Origin: JALZUR01 sp965205365
GTDB lineage: Bacteria > Bdellovibrionota > Bdellovibrionia > Bdellovibrionales > UBA1609
Reading direction: 5' to 3'
Length of the DNA stretch: 64,000 nucleotides
Assembly (NCBI GenBank): GCA_965205365.1
Contig: CBDBGT010000010.1
Location: 310,001 to 374,000 of the forward strand
The notes below the pieces were generated by a model. That model did not search any database. It was not told the origin of the DNA and saw only the letters and a program-made list of their open reading frames with translations. The position numbers were made by a program, and so were the translations under genes. Position 1 is the first letter of the stretch. Every line of letters begins with the position of its first letter. Positions 1 to 7,657 of the stretch are shown piece after piece.

Positions 1-1516
1 GTTTAATATTTCCCAGGGCCCAGACGGCATTTTGACGAACATCTTTATCTGGATCTTTTAAGGCCTCAGCTAATGCCAGGTGAACTTGAGGATCCGTAGG
101 TTTAATCTCTTTCAGGGCCAAGACGGCATTGCTACCAATACTATATTTATCTGAATCTTTTAAAATCTTAAATAATGCTAGGTGGACTTGAATATTTGAT
201 GTTTTAGAACAGCCTATGGCTGAAAGTGTATATCTATTCCATTTTTCTTTAGGTAGATCCTCTAAACTTAAATCTATTTGAACTTGTAAAGAACAAAAAG
301 CATCTTTTTGTTCGTTGTCTAAGTTTTCTTTAAATAAATCTCCAATAAGATTTTTTAACTTTACAGAGTATTCTTGCTTGTTATACCAACCAATTCTTTT
401 CATAAAATTTAGAGCTTGAATTTGTACAGAGAGCATCCCCGGCAAAGGCTTTTCTAAAATAGAAGAAACTCTTTTTTTAGCTTTTTTATTCAATTGAATA
501 CGCTCCAGAAAAGAAAGCTCTGCTTTGGAAAGCCTATGCCAAGATTTACCATGTTTTTTTTCTAAATCCTTCATATAATCATTAATTATAGGCACATAAG
601 CCAATGACTTTTGTTTGTCCATTAAAATAGAGTTAATCCACTCAAGCTTTTTATAAATAAGCACCTTCTTGTCTTCAAGAATACAAACTGGATTTTCTAT
701 ATTTTTTGTACCATTAATAGACCTGATCCACTGACCTTTCATAGCTTGAGACCACAAAAGGTTCTCACTTTCTGTGGGAAACTGTTTTAAATGAGATTTA
801 TAGTCTAACTTGGGTATGGAATTAAAGTATTGATTTAATCTATGTCTGATGTTTTTTCCACTAGGAGCTTGGCTGTAGTAACCGTAAATTCTAGAGTTTT
901 GAAAAACTTGTTTCATTTTATTTTGTGTCTCTTGACCAATGGGAGAGTACCTAAAAGCTGATATTTGTTCGGCTTCTCCTCTTGAGAAACCATCGGCAAT
1001 AAGGGCTTGTGTATATTCTTCAGGAGTTCTATGGTCGGCTTTCTTACCTGCTGTGGTGTTACAACCAAAAAGAAAGACTTCTTTAGGGTGTTTTAATATT
1101 CCATCACAAGCTGTTTGGCAGGATGCTCTTTGTAATGTATTTAAAGACAATCTATAATTCGATGAGCCAAAGAAACTACCACCAAAGTGCCCTGAAACAA
1201 CAAGAACATCACACTTAATCTTTTTTTCACAGGCATTTTGAAACCAATCGCTATCACCACTAGTAAGCTCAATGAAGTTAAAATCATCTTTTAGAAATGA
1301 TTGAAATATCTGTCTTTCATCATGAGAATTAATTGTAATCGTACAGACAGTGGGTTTATTTTTATCTATAGATACTAATTGAGTTTCAAAAGAAGTGGAT
1401 TCAGAGGTAGGAAACCTTTTCACATCTAACATTTGATTTCTATTTTGTTTATGAAAGAAAGTTACACAAGCAGTTGTGATTGATATAAATAATAAGATTA
1501 ATAACACGCGAACCAT
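1..1516 (-). CDS. HEAT-repeat lipoprotein with caspase-like domain, copy 1 (3' end outside window)
   Basis: This gene is open from the ATG at 1514-1516 to the window edge, so its C-terminus is missing. It is the tandem twin of the gene at 1908-4124: a constant offset of 2608 bp aligns the two from 1516 down to about 130 with no net indel. The product starts with a lipoprotein signal (lipobox ITTAC), then a domain with a Gly-His-Phe-Gly-Gly motif and a later Phe-Gly-Cys motif, the His/Cys pattern of caspase-fold peptidases. At least two 33-residue HEAT (PBS-lyase type) repeats follow before the edge. A few substitutions separate the copies, for example FFHKQ here and FFNKQ in copy 2. The function is unknown; a membrane-anchored scaffold or protease is an inference. 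Confidence 0.85.
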   Translation of the reverse strand, partial: MVRVLLILLFISITTACVTFFHKQNRNQMLDVKRFPTSESTSFETQLVSIDKNKPTVCTITINSHDERQIFQSFLKDDFNFIELTSGDSDWFQNACEKKIKCDVLVVSGHFGGSFFGSSNYRLSLNTLQRASCQTACDGILKHPKEVFLFGCNTTAGKKADHRTPEEYTQALIADGFSRGEAEQISAFRYSPIGQETQNKMKQVFQNSRIYGYYSQAPSGKNIRHRLNQYFNSIPKLDYKSHLKQFPTESENLLWSQAMKGQWIRSINGTKNIENPVCILEDKKVLIYKKLEWINSILMDKQKSLAYVPIINDYMKDLEKKHGKSWHRLSKAELSFLERIQLNKKAKKRVSSILEKPLPGMLSVQIQALNFMKRIGWYNKQEYSVKLKNLIGDLFKENLDNEQKDAFCSLQVQIDLSLEDLPKEKWNRYTLSAIGCSKTSNIQVHLALFKILKDSDKYSIGSNAVLALKEIKPTDPQVHLALAEALKDPDKDVRQNAVWALGNIK

Positions 1517-1907
1517 TTTCTAAGCCCTTCTCAAAAAAATAGGTTTTTTAATGTAATACTTATCGGATTATCGGAAAACTTTTTAGTTTAATTAAGAGAA
1601 ATTCGACAAAGGACGGGTTCTTTTATTCAAGACGCATAATGAGTTTAATTTTTTAGCTATGTTTTTAACTTAGTGTTTTTAAAGAATTTTTTGTCTTATT
1701 TTGATACAAAAGTAATAAGAAAAATTAAGGTCTAAGCTTTTTAATTATTTTTTAAAAAAAAGTTAAAAAACCGCATAACCTGTATTGAACTTATAAAGGT
1801 GAAACATACGATTTAAAAGTCTAAAACCCAAAAAAATAATCTGTACCTTAAAAATGATCTATTCCATTCTTGCACAGTCCATTCTATGAGTCTGAACTTT
1901 TTATTTT
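1517..1907. repeat. Intergenic region; 1517-1747 repeats the upstream region of copy 2 (4125-4355)
   Basis: The 231 bp upstream of copy 1 (1517-1747) are almost identical to 4125-4355 upstream of copy 2, so the duplication covers the whole gene plus its 5' region. The match stops exactly where an IS5-family element begins in the other copy (4356). The rest, 1748-1907, is AT-rich and separates the stop of copy 2 from the promoter region of copy 1; I see no gene in it. Confidence 0.75.
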
Positions 1908-4124
1908 CTAGTCCGAATCAGAACCTAGACTTTCTAAAATTTTTATTTCTTTGTCGGAGAACTTACTTAACTGTTGCTCTAATACTTCCTTTATCAAATT
2001 TAATACATGAAGATTCGTAGGTTTAATCTTTCCCAGGGCCCAGACGGCATTGCCACGAACATATTGACCTGGATCTTTTAAGGCCTCAGCTAATGCCAAG
2101 TGAACTTGAGGATCCGTAGGTTTAATATCTTTCAGGGCCAAGGCGGCCCTCATACGAACATATTTATCTGGATCTTTTAAGGCCTCAGCTAATGCCAGGT
2201 GAATTTGAGGATCCGTAGGTTTAATCTCTTTCAGGGCCCAGGAGGCACTTCTACGAACACCTTCATCTGGATCTTTTAAGGCCTCAGCTAATGCCAGGTG
2301 AACTTGAGGATCCGTAGGTTTAATATCTCCCAGGGCCCAGACGGCATTGCCACGAACATATTGACCTGGATCTTTTAAGGCCTCAGCTAATGCCAAGTGA
2401 ACTTGAGGATCCGTAGGTTTAATCGCTCTTAGGGCCCAGGCGGCATTGCCACGAACATCTTTATCTGGATCTTTTAAGACCTCAGTTAATGCCAGGTGAA
2501 TTTGAGGATCCGTAGGTTTAATATCTTTCAGGGCCAAGGCGGCCCTCATACGAACATATTTATCTGGATCTTTTAAGGCCTCAGCTAATGCCAGGTGAAT
2601 TTGAGGATCCGTAGGTTTAATCTCTTTCAGGGCCCAGGAGGCACTTCTACGAACACCTTCATCTGGATCTTTTAAGGCCTCAGCTAATGCCAGGTGAACT
2701 TGAGGATCCGTAGGTTTAATATCTCCCAGGGCCCAGGCGGCCCTCATACGAAATTCATTTGAATTTTTTAAAATCTTAAATAATGCTAGGTGGACTTGAA
2801 TATTTGATGTTTTAGAACAGCCTATGGCTGAAAGTGTATATCTATTCCATTTTTCTTTAGGTAGATCCTCTAAACTTAAATCTATTTGAACTTGTAAAGA
2901 ACAAAAAGCATCTTTTTGTTCGTTGTCTAAGTTTTCTTTAAATAAATCTCCAATAAGATTTTTTAACTTTACAGAGTATTCTTGCTTGTTATACCAACCA
3001 ATTCTTTTCATAAAATTTAGAGCTTGAATTTGTACAGAGAGCATCCCCGGCAAAGGCTTTTCTAAAATAGAAGAAACTCTTTTTTTAGCTTTTTTATTCA
3101 ATTGAATACGCTCCAGAAAAGAAAGCTCTGCTTTGGAAAGCCCATGCCAAGATTTACCATGTTTTTTTTCTAAATCCTTCATATAATCATTAATTATAGG
3201 CACATAAGCCAATGACTTTTGTTTGTCCATTAAAATAGAGTTAATCCACTCAAGCTTTTTATAAATAAGCACCTTCTTGTCTTCAAGAATACAAACTGGA
3301 TTTTCTATATTTTTTGTACCATTAATAGACCTGATCCACTGACCTTTCATAGCTTGAGACCACAAAAGGTTCTCACTTTCTGTGGGAAACTGTTTTAAAT
3401 GAGATTTATAGTCTAACTTGGGTATGGAATTAAAGTATTGATTTAATCTATGTCTGATGTTTTTTCCACTAGGAGCTTGGCTGTAGTAACCGTAAATTCT
3501 AGAGTTTTGAAAAACTTGTTTCATTTTATTTTGTGTCTCTTGACCAATGGGAGAGTACCTAAAAGCTGATACTTGTTCGGCTTCTCCTCTTGAGAAACCA
3601 TCGGCAATAAGGACTTGTGTATATTCTTCAGGAGTTCTATGGTCGGCTTTCTTACCTGCTGTGGTGTTACAACCAAAAAGAAAGACTTCTTTAGGGTGTT
3701 TTAATATTCCATCACAAGCTGTTTGGCAGGATGCTCTTTGTAATGTATTTAAAGACAATCTATAATTCGATGAGCCAAAGAAACTACCACCAAAGTGCCC
3801 TGAAACAACAAGAACATCACACTTAATCTTTTTTTCACAGGCATTTTGAAACCAATCGCTATCACCACTAGTAAGCTCAATGAAGTTAAAATCATCTTTT
3901 AGAAATGATTGAAATATCTGTCTTTCATCATGAGAATTAATTGTAATCGTACAGACAGTGGGTTTATTTTTATCTATAGATACTAATTGAGTTTCAAAAG
4001 AAGTGGATTCAGAGGTAGGAAACCTTTTCACATCTAACATTTGATTTCTATTTTGTTTATTAAAGAAAGTTACACAAGCAGTTGTGATTGATATAAATAA
4101 TAAGATTAATAACACGCGAACCAT
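1908..4124 (-). CDS. HEAT-repeat lipoprotein with caspase-like domain, copy 2
   Basis: The 738-residue protein has a signal peptide with lipobox ITTAC, lipidated Cys17. Residues about 55-210 show alternating strands with His110 in GHFGG and Cys152 in FLFGCNT, the spacing and context of the catalytic dyad of caspase-like (C11/C14/CHAT type) peptidases. A helical linker follows. From about residue 440 there are roughly eight 33-residue HEAT/PBS-lyase repeats with the consensus PTDPQ.HLALAEALKDP, some identical to each other. The family precedent is that HEAT arrays bind proteins; the protease assignment is inference from motifs only. A second copy lies directly downstream. The start ATG gives a good signal peptide. 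Confidence 0.88.
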   Translation of the reverse strand: MVRVLLILLFISITTACVTFFNKQNRNQMLDVKRFPTSESTSFETQLVSIDKNKPTVCTITINSHDERQIFQSFLKDDFNFIELTSGDSDWFQNACEKKIKCDVLVVSGHFGGSFFGSSNYRLSLNTLQRASCQTACDGILKHPKEVFLFGCNTTAGKKADHRTPEEYTQVLIADGFSRGEAEQVSAFRYSPIGQETQNKMKQVFQNSRIYGYYSQAPSGKNIRHRLNQYFNSIPKLDYKSHLKQFPTESENLLWSQAMKGQWIRSINGTKNIENPVCILEDKKVLIYKKLEWINSILMDKQKSLAYVPIINDYMKDLEKKHGKSWHGLSKAELSFLERIQLNKKAKKRVSSILEKPLPGMLSVQIQALNFMKRIGWYNKQEYSVKLKNLIGDLFKENLDNEQKDAFCSLQVQIDLSLEDLPKEKWNRYTLSAIGCSKTSNIQVHLALFKILKNSNEFRMRAAWALGDIKPTDPQVHLALAEALKDPDEGVRRSASWALKEIKPTDPQIHLALAEALKDPDKYVRMRAALALKDIKPTDPQIHLALTEVLKDPDKDVRGNAAWALRAIKPTDPQVHLALAEALKDPGQYVRGNAVWALGDIKPTDPQVHLALAEALKDPDEGVRRSASWALKEIKPTDPQIHLALAEALKDPDKYVRMRAALALKDIKPTDPQVHLALAEALKDPGQYVRGNAVWALGKIKPTNLHVLNLIKEVLEQQLSKFSDKEIKILESLGSDSD
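2030..2760 (-). repeat. Array of near-identical 99-bp coding repeats (HEAT units)
   Basis: In-frame 99-bp units, each recognisable by aggcctcagctaatgcca on the plus strand, run head to tail through the 3' half of the gene. Several pairs are identical or nearly so; the pair of units with EGVRRSAS then KYVRMRAA occurs twice in the same order, which points to a recent internal duplication of two or three units. Such arrays can gain or lose whole units by recombination without changing frame. Confidence 0.85.
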
Positions 4125-4355
4125 TTTCTAAGACCCTCTCAAAAAAATAGGTTTTTTAATGTAATACTTATCGGATTATCGGAAAACTTTTTAGTTTAAT
4201 TAAGAGAAATTCGACAAAGGACGGGTTCTTTTATTCAAGACGCATAATGAGTTTAATTTTTTAGCTATGTTTTTAACTTAGTGTTTTTAAAGAATTTTTT
4301 GTCTTATTTTGATACAAAAGTAGTAAGAAAAATTAAGGTCTAAGCTCTTTAATTA

Positions 4356-5229
4356 GGGCGTGTCCTCATAACCCTGGACCAGCATAGTTAAGTTTTAGCC
4401 ACACAAAAGGGCACGCTAAAGATATTATCGATCTAAAGTTTCTAGCGAGTTTTTCAAAGCGAGTCGCCACACTTCTAAAGTGTTTAAGCCTTGCAAAGAC
4501 ATTTTCCACTTGGTGTCTGGCCTTGTAAGTATCTTTATCCAGTTCTGAATTTAATTTCTTACTGTTTCTTCTTCGAGGTATCATTGGCTTCATATTTTTA
4601 TCTCGAGCTAGTTGCCTGATCTGTTCAGAGTCATAGCCTTTATCTGCCAGTAAACTTTCTGCCTCTAGCTGTTCAATCAAGCTGGGTGGAGCTTTACTGT
4701 CGTGCATTTGACCCCCAGTGACTTCAAAACAGATCGGATTTCCATGGGCATCACAGGCCATGTGTATTTTTGTTGTGGCTCCACCTGCAGACCTTCCAAT
4801 TGCACGGTACTCTCCACGCCTAGCTCCACTAGCATGCTGATGAGCGCGTACGTAAGTTCCGTCGATGGACACCTACTCTGTATCAACTTCTTCTTGTAAA
4901 GCAAAAAAAAAATTATCCCACAAGCCCTTTGCAGCCCATCGATTAAACCCATTGTAAGCTGTTTTCCAAGGACAAAACTTTTCAGGTACATCCCTCCAAG
5001 GACCACCTGTTCAAAGCTTCCACAGGATAGCCTCCATAACATTACGGTTATTTTTTGATCTTCTGCAGCCATGTGAAACCAAAATCACTTCAAGCTGCTC
5101 CCATAGAGAATCTGTTAAAACTTTTCTTACCATGCAAAATACCTCCATAAGTCGAGTTTTTCCCATCATTTTAAGTCATTCAACTGGGCAAGTGTATTGA
5201 TTTCAGGACTCTCTTATGAGGACACACCC
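4356..5229 (-). mobile_element. IS5-family (IS427-group) insertion sequence, inactive
   Basis: The element ends are GGGCGTGTCCTCATAA on the left and the inverted match TTATGAGGACACACCC on the right, flanked by TA on both sides (4354-4355 and 5230-5231). It interrupted the duplicated 5' region of the HEAT lipoprotein, because homology with 1517-1747 stops exactly at its left end. Its transposase gene is broken. Confidence 0.85.
4366..5133 (-). pseudogene. IS5-family transposase, two in-frame stops
   Basis: Reading from the ATG at 5133 (MVRKVLTDSLWEQLEVI) a single frame of 256 codons gives a full IS427-group transposase: PWRDVPEKF and PWKTAYN in the N-terminal half, then SIDGTYVRAHQHASGAR, LLADKGYDS and a C-terminal FARLKHFR block. 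It contains a TGA after EAILWKL and a TAG after EEVDTE. Both stops are in the coding frame, so this is decay, not the two-frame programmed frameshift seen in some relatives. Confidence 0.85.
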
Positions 5230-5386
5230 TAGTTTTTTAATATTCAAACTGAATTTAGACTTTAGTAACTGATGTTATACACAGAGTCTAATTGCCCTTA
5301 CCCAGAGCCTATACACCTTAAGCTTAAAGGGCTTTAAGCTGTTTGGCACAAAACACAAGGATGATATATTTCATATTCTCAACACA
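5103..5386. repeat. 284-bp direct repeat, left copy
   Basis: It starts with atagagaatctg and ends with attctcaacaca, and is repeated at 7221-7504 in the same orientation with no difference that I can see. It contains the first codons of the dead IS427-type transposase, the right end of that IS, and about 155 bp of flanking chromosome. The two copies bracket the IS1634-type element exactly. 284 bp is far too long for a target-site duplication. Confidence 0.85.
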
Positions 5387-7220
5387 CTTGAGTTCAAATA
5401 TACGCACCAGAGAAGGTTAAAAAGTCTAAAACTCAAAATGTAGTGACCCCTTTTTTTTCTTTACAAGTATTTTTAGGCTAGTAATTTTAATAGCCATGTT
5501 TATTCGAGAAGTAAAAAAACCAAACGGAAGTGTTTCAATTAGAATAGTTGAATCTACTCGAGTAAAAAATAAAGTTATTCAAAAAGTCATTAGAACTCTG
5601 GGACAACACAAGGATGCAAGAGAAATAGCCATTATTAAGAAAGCAGCACAGGACTTAATAATAGAGCTAAAAAACACAAGAAACCCAGCCCTTCCTGGAA
5701 TGGAAGAAACTGTGCACTCCACGACTTGCACAAAAAAAGCCAGCACAAGAAACCCAGAGCTAGTGGATATAAAGAATCTATCTGAGCAAGGTCGTGTTAA
5801 CCAAGGCATTCACACAGTTTTAGGCAAAGTTTATAATCAAATGAACTTTAACGATATCATAAAAAACACAAAAAAAGATGATGAGTGGAACTCTATTCTT
5901 CAAGATTGTGTTTTAGCAAGAATCTCTAGGCCGCAGAGTAAAAGAAAAACAGCAGATAGCTTAAAAAAAGTTTTCTCAAAACCCCTTCCTCTTCATAAGA
6001 TATACCGTATGATGGACAGAGTTTTTCTAAACGAAGAAAGACTAAAATCAAAAGTCTTAAATTCCACTCTAAACCTTTTTAATGACCAGGTTGACGTTAT
6101 GTTCTTTGATGTCACAACGCTATATTTTGAAAGCTTTACTTCAGATGAACTTAGAGCCAATGGTTTTAGTAAGGATGCTAAGTTTAAAGAAACTCAAGTT
6201 GTTCTCGCCTTGGTTACAAACTCACAGGGACACCCAGTAACTTATGAGCTTTTTCCTGGCAACACTTATGAGGGCAACACATTAATAGAGATAGTTAAAA
6301 ACTTAAAAACCCGTTTTAATGTAAATCAAGTTACCCTTGTGGCTGATAGAGGTATGTTTAATGAGGCAAACTTAGTTTTACTAGAAGCTGAAAACATTCA
6401 TTATATTGTGGGGGCTAAGTTAAAATCTTTACCAAAGAATTTAAAAGAAGAAATCTGTCATAAAAACTTTAAACCCCATGTGGTGAGCAATGAACTGCAG
6501 TGGGTTAGAGAGTTTGAGCACAAGAAAAGAAGGCTTGTTGTTGGGTATTCTAATAAAAGAGCTTATAAAGATGCATTTGACCGGGAAAAGATAATTGTTC
6601 GTCTTTTAAAGAAAGCCAAAGATGGAAAACTTAAAGCAAGTGACCTTATAACTAATTATGGAACGAAAAAGTACCTTAAGTCTTTTAAGGGGGATGTAGA
6701 GGTTGATAAGTGTAAGATTAGTAGAGACGCTCAGTGGGATGGTTTTCATGGTGTCATTACAAATCTTGAAGACAAGTCTGCAGCTGAAGTTTTAGAGCGT
6801 TATAGAGGGCTGTGGAAAATAGAACAAGCGTTTAGAATAAGTAAGACAGATTTAAAGATGCGACCTATTTTTCATTGGAAGTCTGAGAGGATTAAGGCTC
6901 ATATTGGAATTTGTTTTCTAGCATATGCAATTGTTTGTAGAGTAAATAAGCTTATTAAGGAAAACCAATTAGAGTTTAGTTTTTTAGATCTTAAAGAGGA
7001 GTTAAATAGAGATGAGTACAGTGTTTTAAAAGACTCTAGTACGGGGCGATTTTATGAGCTTGTATCTAAGACTACTCCTGTTTTAAAGAAAATTTACCAA
7101 GTTTTAAACCTTAAGAGAAAGGACTGTATTCGCCTAGTTAAAGAGCAAATGTAGTGACCCCAGCAAAATCTAAGCGCTTGATTTTATTAGCTTTATGCGC
7201 CGTGTTGTGTCGAAGTCAGG
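5387..7220 (+). mobile_element. IS1634-type (IS4 superfamily) element
   Basis: This is the sequence between the two 284-bp repeats; it holds one intact transposase gene. The left end begins cttgagttcaaatata and the right end finishes tgtcgaagtcagg. A short aatgtagtgacccc motif occurs near both ends (about 5437 and 7147). A decayed copy of the left end is found inverted at about 33023-33122, which supports the left part as element sequence. The exact terminal inverted repeats are not clear to me. Confidence 0.7.
5496..7154 (+). CDS. IS1634-type transposase
   Basis: The 552-residue protein has the IS4/IS1634 DDE architecture: an N-terminal region beginning MFIREVKKPNGS, first Asp in MFFDVTTLYFES, second Asp in VADRGMFNEANL, and the YREK-like box with the catalytic Glu in YRGLWKIEQAFRISK. 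The length is usual for this group and there are no stops, so it is probably functional. Remnants of the same family are seen at 33023-33122 and 57735-57800. Confidence 0.9.
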   Translation: MFIREVKKPNGSVSIRIVESTRVKNKVIQKVIRTLGQHKDAREIAIIKKAAQDLIIELKNTRNPALPGMEETVHSTTCTKKASTRNPELVDIKNLSEQGRVNQGIHTVLGKVYNQMNFNDIIKNTKKDDEWNSILQDCVLARISRPQSKRKTADSLKKVFSKPLPLHKIYRMMDRVFLNEERLKSKVLNSTLNLFNDQVDVMFFDVTTLYFESFTSDELRANGFSKDAKFKETQVVLALVTNSQGHPVTYELFPGNTYEGNTLIEIVKNLKTRFNVNQVTLVADRGMFNEANLVLLEAENIHYIVGAKLKSLPKNLKEEICHKNFKPHVVSNELQWVREFEHKKRRLVVGYSNKRAYKDAFDREKIIVRLLKKAKDGKLKASDLITNYGTKKYLKSFKGDVEVDKCKISRDAQWDGFHGVITNLEDKSAAEVLERYRGLWKIEQAFRISKTDLKMRPIFHWKSERIKAHIGICFLAYAIVCRVNKLIKENQLEFSFLDLKEELNRDEYSVLKDSSTGRFYELVSKTTPVLKKIYQVLNLKRKDCIRLVKEQM

Positions 7221-7504
7221 ATAGAGAATCTGTTAAAACTTTTCTTACCATGCAAAATACCTCCATAAGTCGAGTTTTTCCCATCATTTTAAGTCATTCA
7301 ACTGGGCAAGTGTATTGATTTCAGGACTCTCTTATGAGGACACACCCTAGTTTTTTAATATTCAAACTGAATTTAGACTTTAGTAACTGATGTTATACAC
7401 AGAGTCTAATTGCCCTTACCCAGAGCCTATACACCTTAAGCTTAAAGGGCTTTAAGCTGTTTGGCACAAAACACAAGGATGATATATTTCATATTCTCAA
7501 CACA
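7221..7504. repeat. 284-bp direct repeat, right copy
   Basis: This is the same as 5103-5386. Here the IS427 right end is an orphan: the rest of that IS is missing, so this copy arose by duplication or recombination around the IS1634-type element and not by independent IS insertion. Confidence 0.85.
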
Positions 7505-7657
7505 GAAGTTAAAGATAGAGGCTAGCCGGTGTTTTTTTAAGAGTTTAAGTGACCTGTTCCATGGAGTTTAAAAAAACTTTAAACAGACCTTTATCAATAG
7601 AGTTCTTCTTTAATATTTAAAAACAATAAATAAAGGCTTTATTCTACAAGCCAATTT

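Noticed and set aside
939..1157. Cysteine-containing plus-strand ORF, repeated at 3547-3765
   Set aside because: Antisense shadow of the caspase-like domain, duplicated because the gene is duplicated.
2030..2760. Regular repeats that could be a CRISPR-like array
   Set aside because: The 99-bp units are contiguous, coding, and translate to HEAT repeats with no spacers.
4356..5133. Two overlapping reading frames in the IS5-type element suggesting programmed frameshifting
   Set aside because: A single frame from 5133 to 4366 covers the whole transposase; it is interrupted by two in-frame stops. The overlapping frame is a shadow.
5103..7504. The 284-bp repeat as an ordinary target-site duplication
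   Set aside because: It contains part of an earlier IS and is much longer than normal target repeats; duplication or recombination fits better, although long duplications reported for IS1634 keep some doubt.
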